Positions 14,170 to 15,335 of a DNA stretch of 15,335 nucleotides are shown here, one piece after another. Source of the DNA: Gammaproteobacteria bacterium (GTDB lineage: Bacteria; Pseudomonadota; Gammaproteobacteria; Xanthomonadales; Xanthomonadaceae); NCBI GenBank assembly GCA_026398715.1, contig JAPLSI010000222.1, positions 1-15,335 on the forward strand, written 5' to 3'. A program made the translations under genes and the position numbers. The notes beneath the pieces are model-generated. The model ran no database searches. It was not told the DNA's origin and saw only the letters and a list, made by a program, of their open reading frames with translations. Position 1 is the stretch's first letter; the number at the start of each line of letters is the position of its first letter.

Positions 14170-15335
14170 TCGCCCCGCAGCGGTGATGAATGCATAAAAA
14201 AAGCCGCCTTGATCATCGACAGGCGGATGCGGCCCTGCTTGTCGACTTCAAGCACCTTGACCTTGACCAGGTCGCCTTCCTTCAACTTGTCGCCGACTTT
14301 CTCGACGCGCTCGTTGGAGATCTGCGACACGTGCACCAGGCCATCCTTGCCCGGGGCGATGGTGACGAATGCACCGAAGTCCATGATCTTGGCGACCTTG
14401 CCTTCGTAGATGCGACCCGGCTCGACGTCGGACGTGATCTGCTCGATGCGCGCCTTCGCGGCCTGGGCAGCGGCGGCGTTGACCGACGCGATGACGATCG
14501 TGCCGTCGTCCTGGATGTCGATCTGGGTGCCGGTTTCCTTGGTGATCGCCTGGATCACGGAACCGCCCTTGCCGATCACTTCGCGGATCTTGTCCGGATG
14601 GATCTTCATGGTCAGCAGGCGCGGCGCGTATTCCGACATTTCAGCACGCGGGGCGCTGAGTGCCTTGGCCATTTCGCCGAGGATGTGCAGGCGGCCCTGC
14701 TTGGCCTGGGCCAGCGCGACCTTCATGATCTCTTCGGTGATGCCGTCGATCTTGATGTCCATCTGCAGCGCGGAAATACCACCTTCGGAACCTGCGACCT
14801 TGAAGTCCATGTCGCCCAGGTGATCTTCGTCACCCAGGATGTCGGACAGCACGGCGAAGTCGGAACCTTCCTTGATCAGGCCCATCGCGATACCCGCGAC
14901 CGGCGTCTTCACCGGCACGCCGGCGTCCATCAGGGCCAGCGACGAACCGCAGACCTAAGCCATCGACGAGGAACCGTTCGACTCGGTGATCTCCGACACG
15001 ACGCGAATCGTGTACGGGAAGCTCTCCATCGTCGGCATGATCGCCTGCACGCCGCGGCGCGCGAGGCGGCCGTGGCCGATTTCGCGACGCTTCGGACCCA
15101 TCATGCGGCCCGCTTCACCGACCGAATAGGGCGGGAAGTTGTAGTGCAGCATGAATTGCTCGCGGTACTCGCCCTCAAGCGCGTCGATGATCTGCTCGTC
15201 CTGCCCGGTACCCAGGGTGGCCACGCACAGCGCCTGCGTCTCGCCACGGGTGAACAGGGCGGAACCATGGGCACGCGGCAGCACGCCCACTTCGGCGACG
15301 ATCTGGCGCACGGTCTTGGTGTCGCGGCCGTCGAT
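14145..15335 (-). pseudogene. pnp: polynucleotide phosphorylase, 5'-partial, interrupted by in-frame TAG
   Basis: This encodes the C-terminal ~400 residues of PNPase, the 3'-to-5' phosphorolytic exoribonuclease of RNA turnover; the 5' part lies beyond base 15335 (the first visible residues are [12 protein letters not shown]). Seen in order are [47 protein letters not shown], then a TAG at 14955-14957, then [14 protein letters not shown], the catalytic [16 protein letters not shown], a KH domain (GKGGSVIQ) and an S1 domain (FGAFV...GLVHVSQI). Both halves are in the same frame and highly conserved. The stop replaces the Ser of SMASVCG; TCG to TAG is one base change. The tail after RIRLSM is short and unusual and contains a terminator-like hairpin. 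It could be a recent nonsense mutation or a sequence error. The Met at 14930 is not a true start. Confidence 0.88.
14196..14226 (-). terminator. intrinsic-terminator-like hairpin at the pnp 3' end
   Basis: On the minus strand CCGCCT (14226-14221) pairs with AGGCGG (14209-14204) around an 11-base loop, followed by C and seven T (14202-14196). It is a good terminator in shape but lies inside the open pnp frame, about 18 codons before its stop. It cannot serve the plus-strand membrane protein gene, because no T run follows on that strand. Confidence 0.65.

Noticed and set aside
14145..14930. A separate short gene starting at the Met at 14930
   Set aside because: This Met is the internal one in LALMDAGVP of PNPase; no ribosome site or domain start is seen there.
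14155..14957. TAG recoded as an amino acid in this genome
   Set aside because: korB and the membrane protein gene at 12883-14169 both end naturally in TAG at the expected length, so general recoding is unlikely; local suppression cannot be excluded.
1..15335. Mobile elements, CRISPR arrays, tRNA or rRNA genes, prophage or defence genes
   Set aside because: None seen: no transposase or integrase motifs, no regular repeat-spacer pattern, no RNA gene landmarks, and coding character looks uniform across the window.

Overview
The window looks like a chromosomal segment of a high-GC gammaproteobacterium, most likely of the order Lysobacterales (Xanthomonadales: Lysobacter, Luteimonas or a relative). 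This rests on the dense GC-rich coding, the gamma-alpha fused KorA with KorB, the kinase/TolB-like/TPR protein and the PNPase sequence. It is an inference from remembered family resemblance, not from a search. I see no mobile elements, CRISPR arrays, tRNAs or rRNAs, and no gene-free stretch longer than about 100 bases.

Layout: (1) 1-2561, the 3' part of korA and complete korB, subunits of a 2-oxoglutarate:ferredoxin oxidoreductase joined by an ATGA overlap. (2) 2624-4966, a membrane-anchored Ser/Thr protein kinase with a TolB-like domain and TPRs, probably started at a non-ATG codon. (3) On the minus strand, 6285-4973, an RpiR-type SIS-domain regulator followed by a translationally coupled small membrane protein with an HExxH motif. 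(4) Divergent from these, 6350-12842, a compact plus-strand operon: N-formylglutamate amidohydrolase-family hydrolase, glutamine-synthetase-like gamma-glutamylamide ligase, aldehyde dehydrogenase, iron-containing alcohol dehydrogenase and an APC-family amino acid/amine permease, closed by a strong intrinsic terminator. (5) 12883-14169, a membrane protein of unknown function. (6) 15335-14145 on the minus strand, a polynucleotide phosphorylase gene that runs off the window and carries an in-frame TAG where a conserved serine codon is expected.

The most interesting unit is the 6.3-12.8 kb module. It resembles the Puu (gamma-glutamylated putrescine) pathway, but the amine oxidase is replaced by an iron alcohol dehydrogenase and the PuuD-type hydrolase by an N-formylglutamate amidohydrolase homologue. 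The logic fits catabolism of an amino alcohol such as ethanolamine: uptake by the permease, gamma-glutamylation of the amine, oxidation of the alcohol to aldehyde and then to acid, and hydrolysis that returns glutamate and releases the amino acid (glycine in the case of ethanolamine). A GlnA4-based ethanolamine route of this type has been described in Streptomyces; here it would sit in a gammaproteobacterium under an RpiR/SIS regulator. Two 16-bp palindromes of shared form (TGTWA....TWACA) lie 39 bp apart between the regulator and the operon and are the likely operators.
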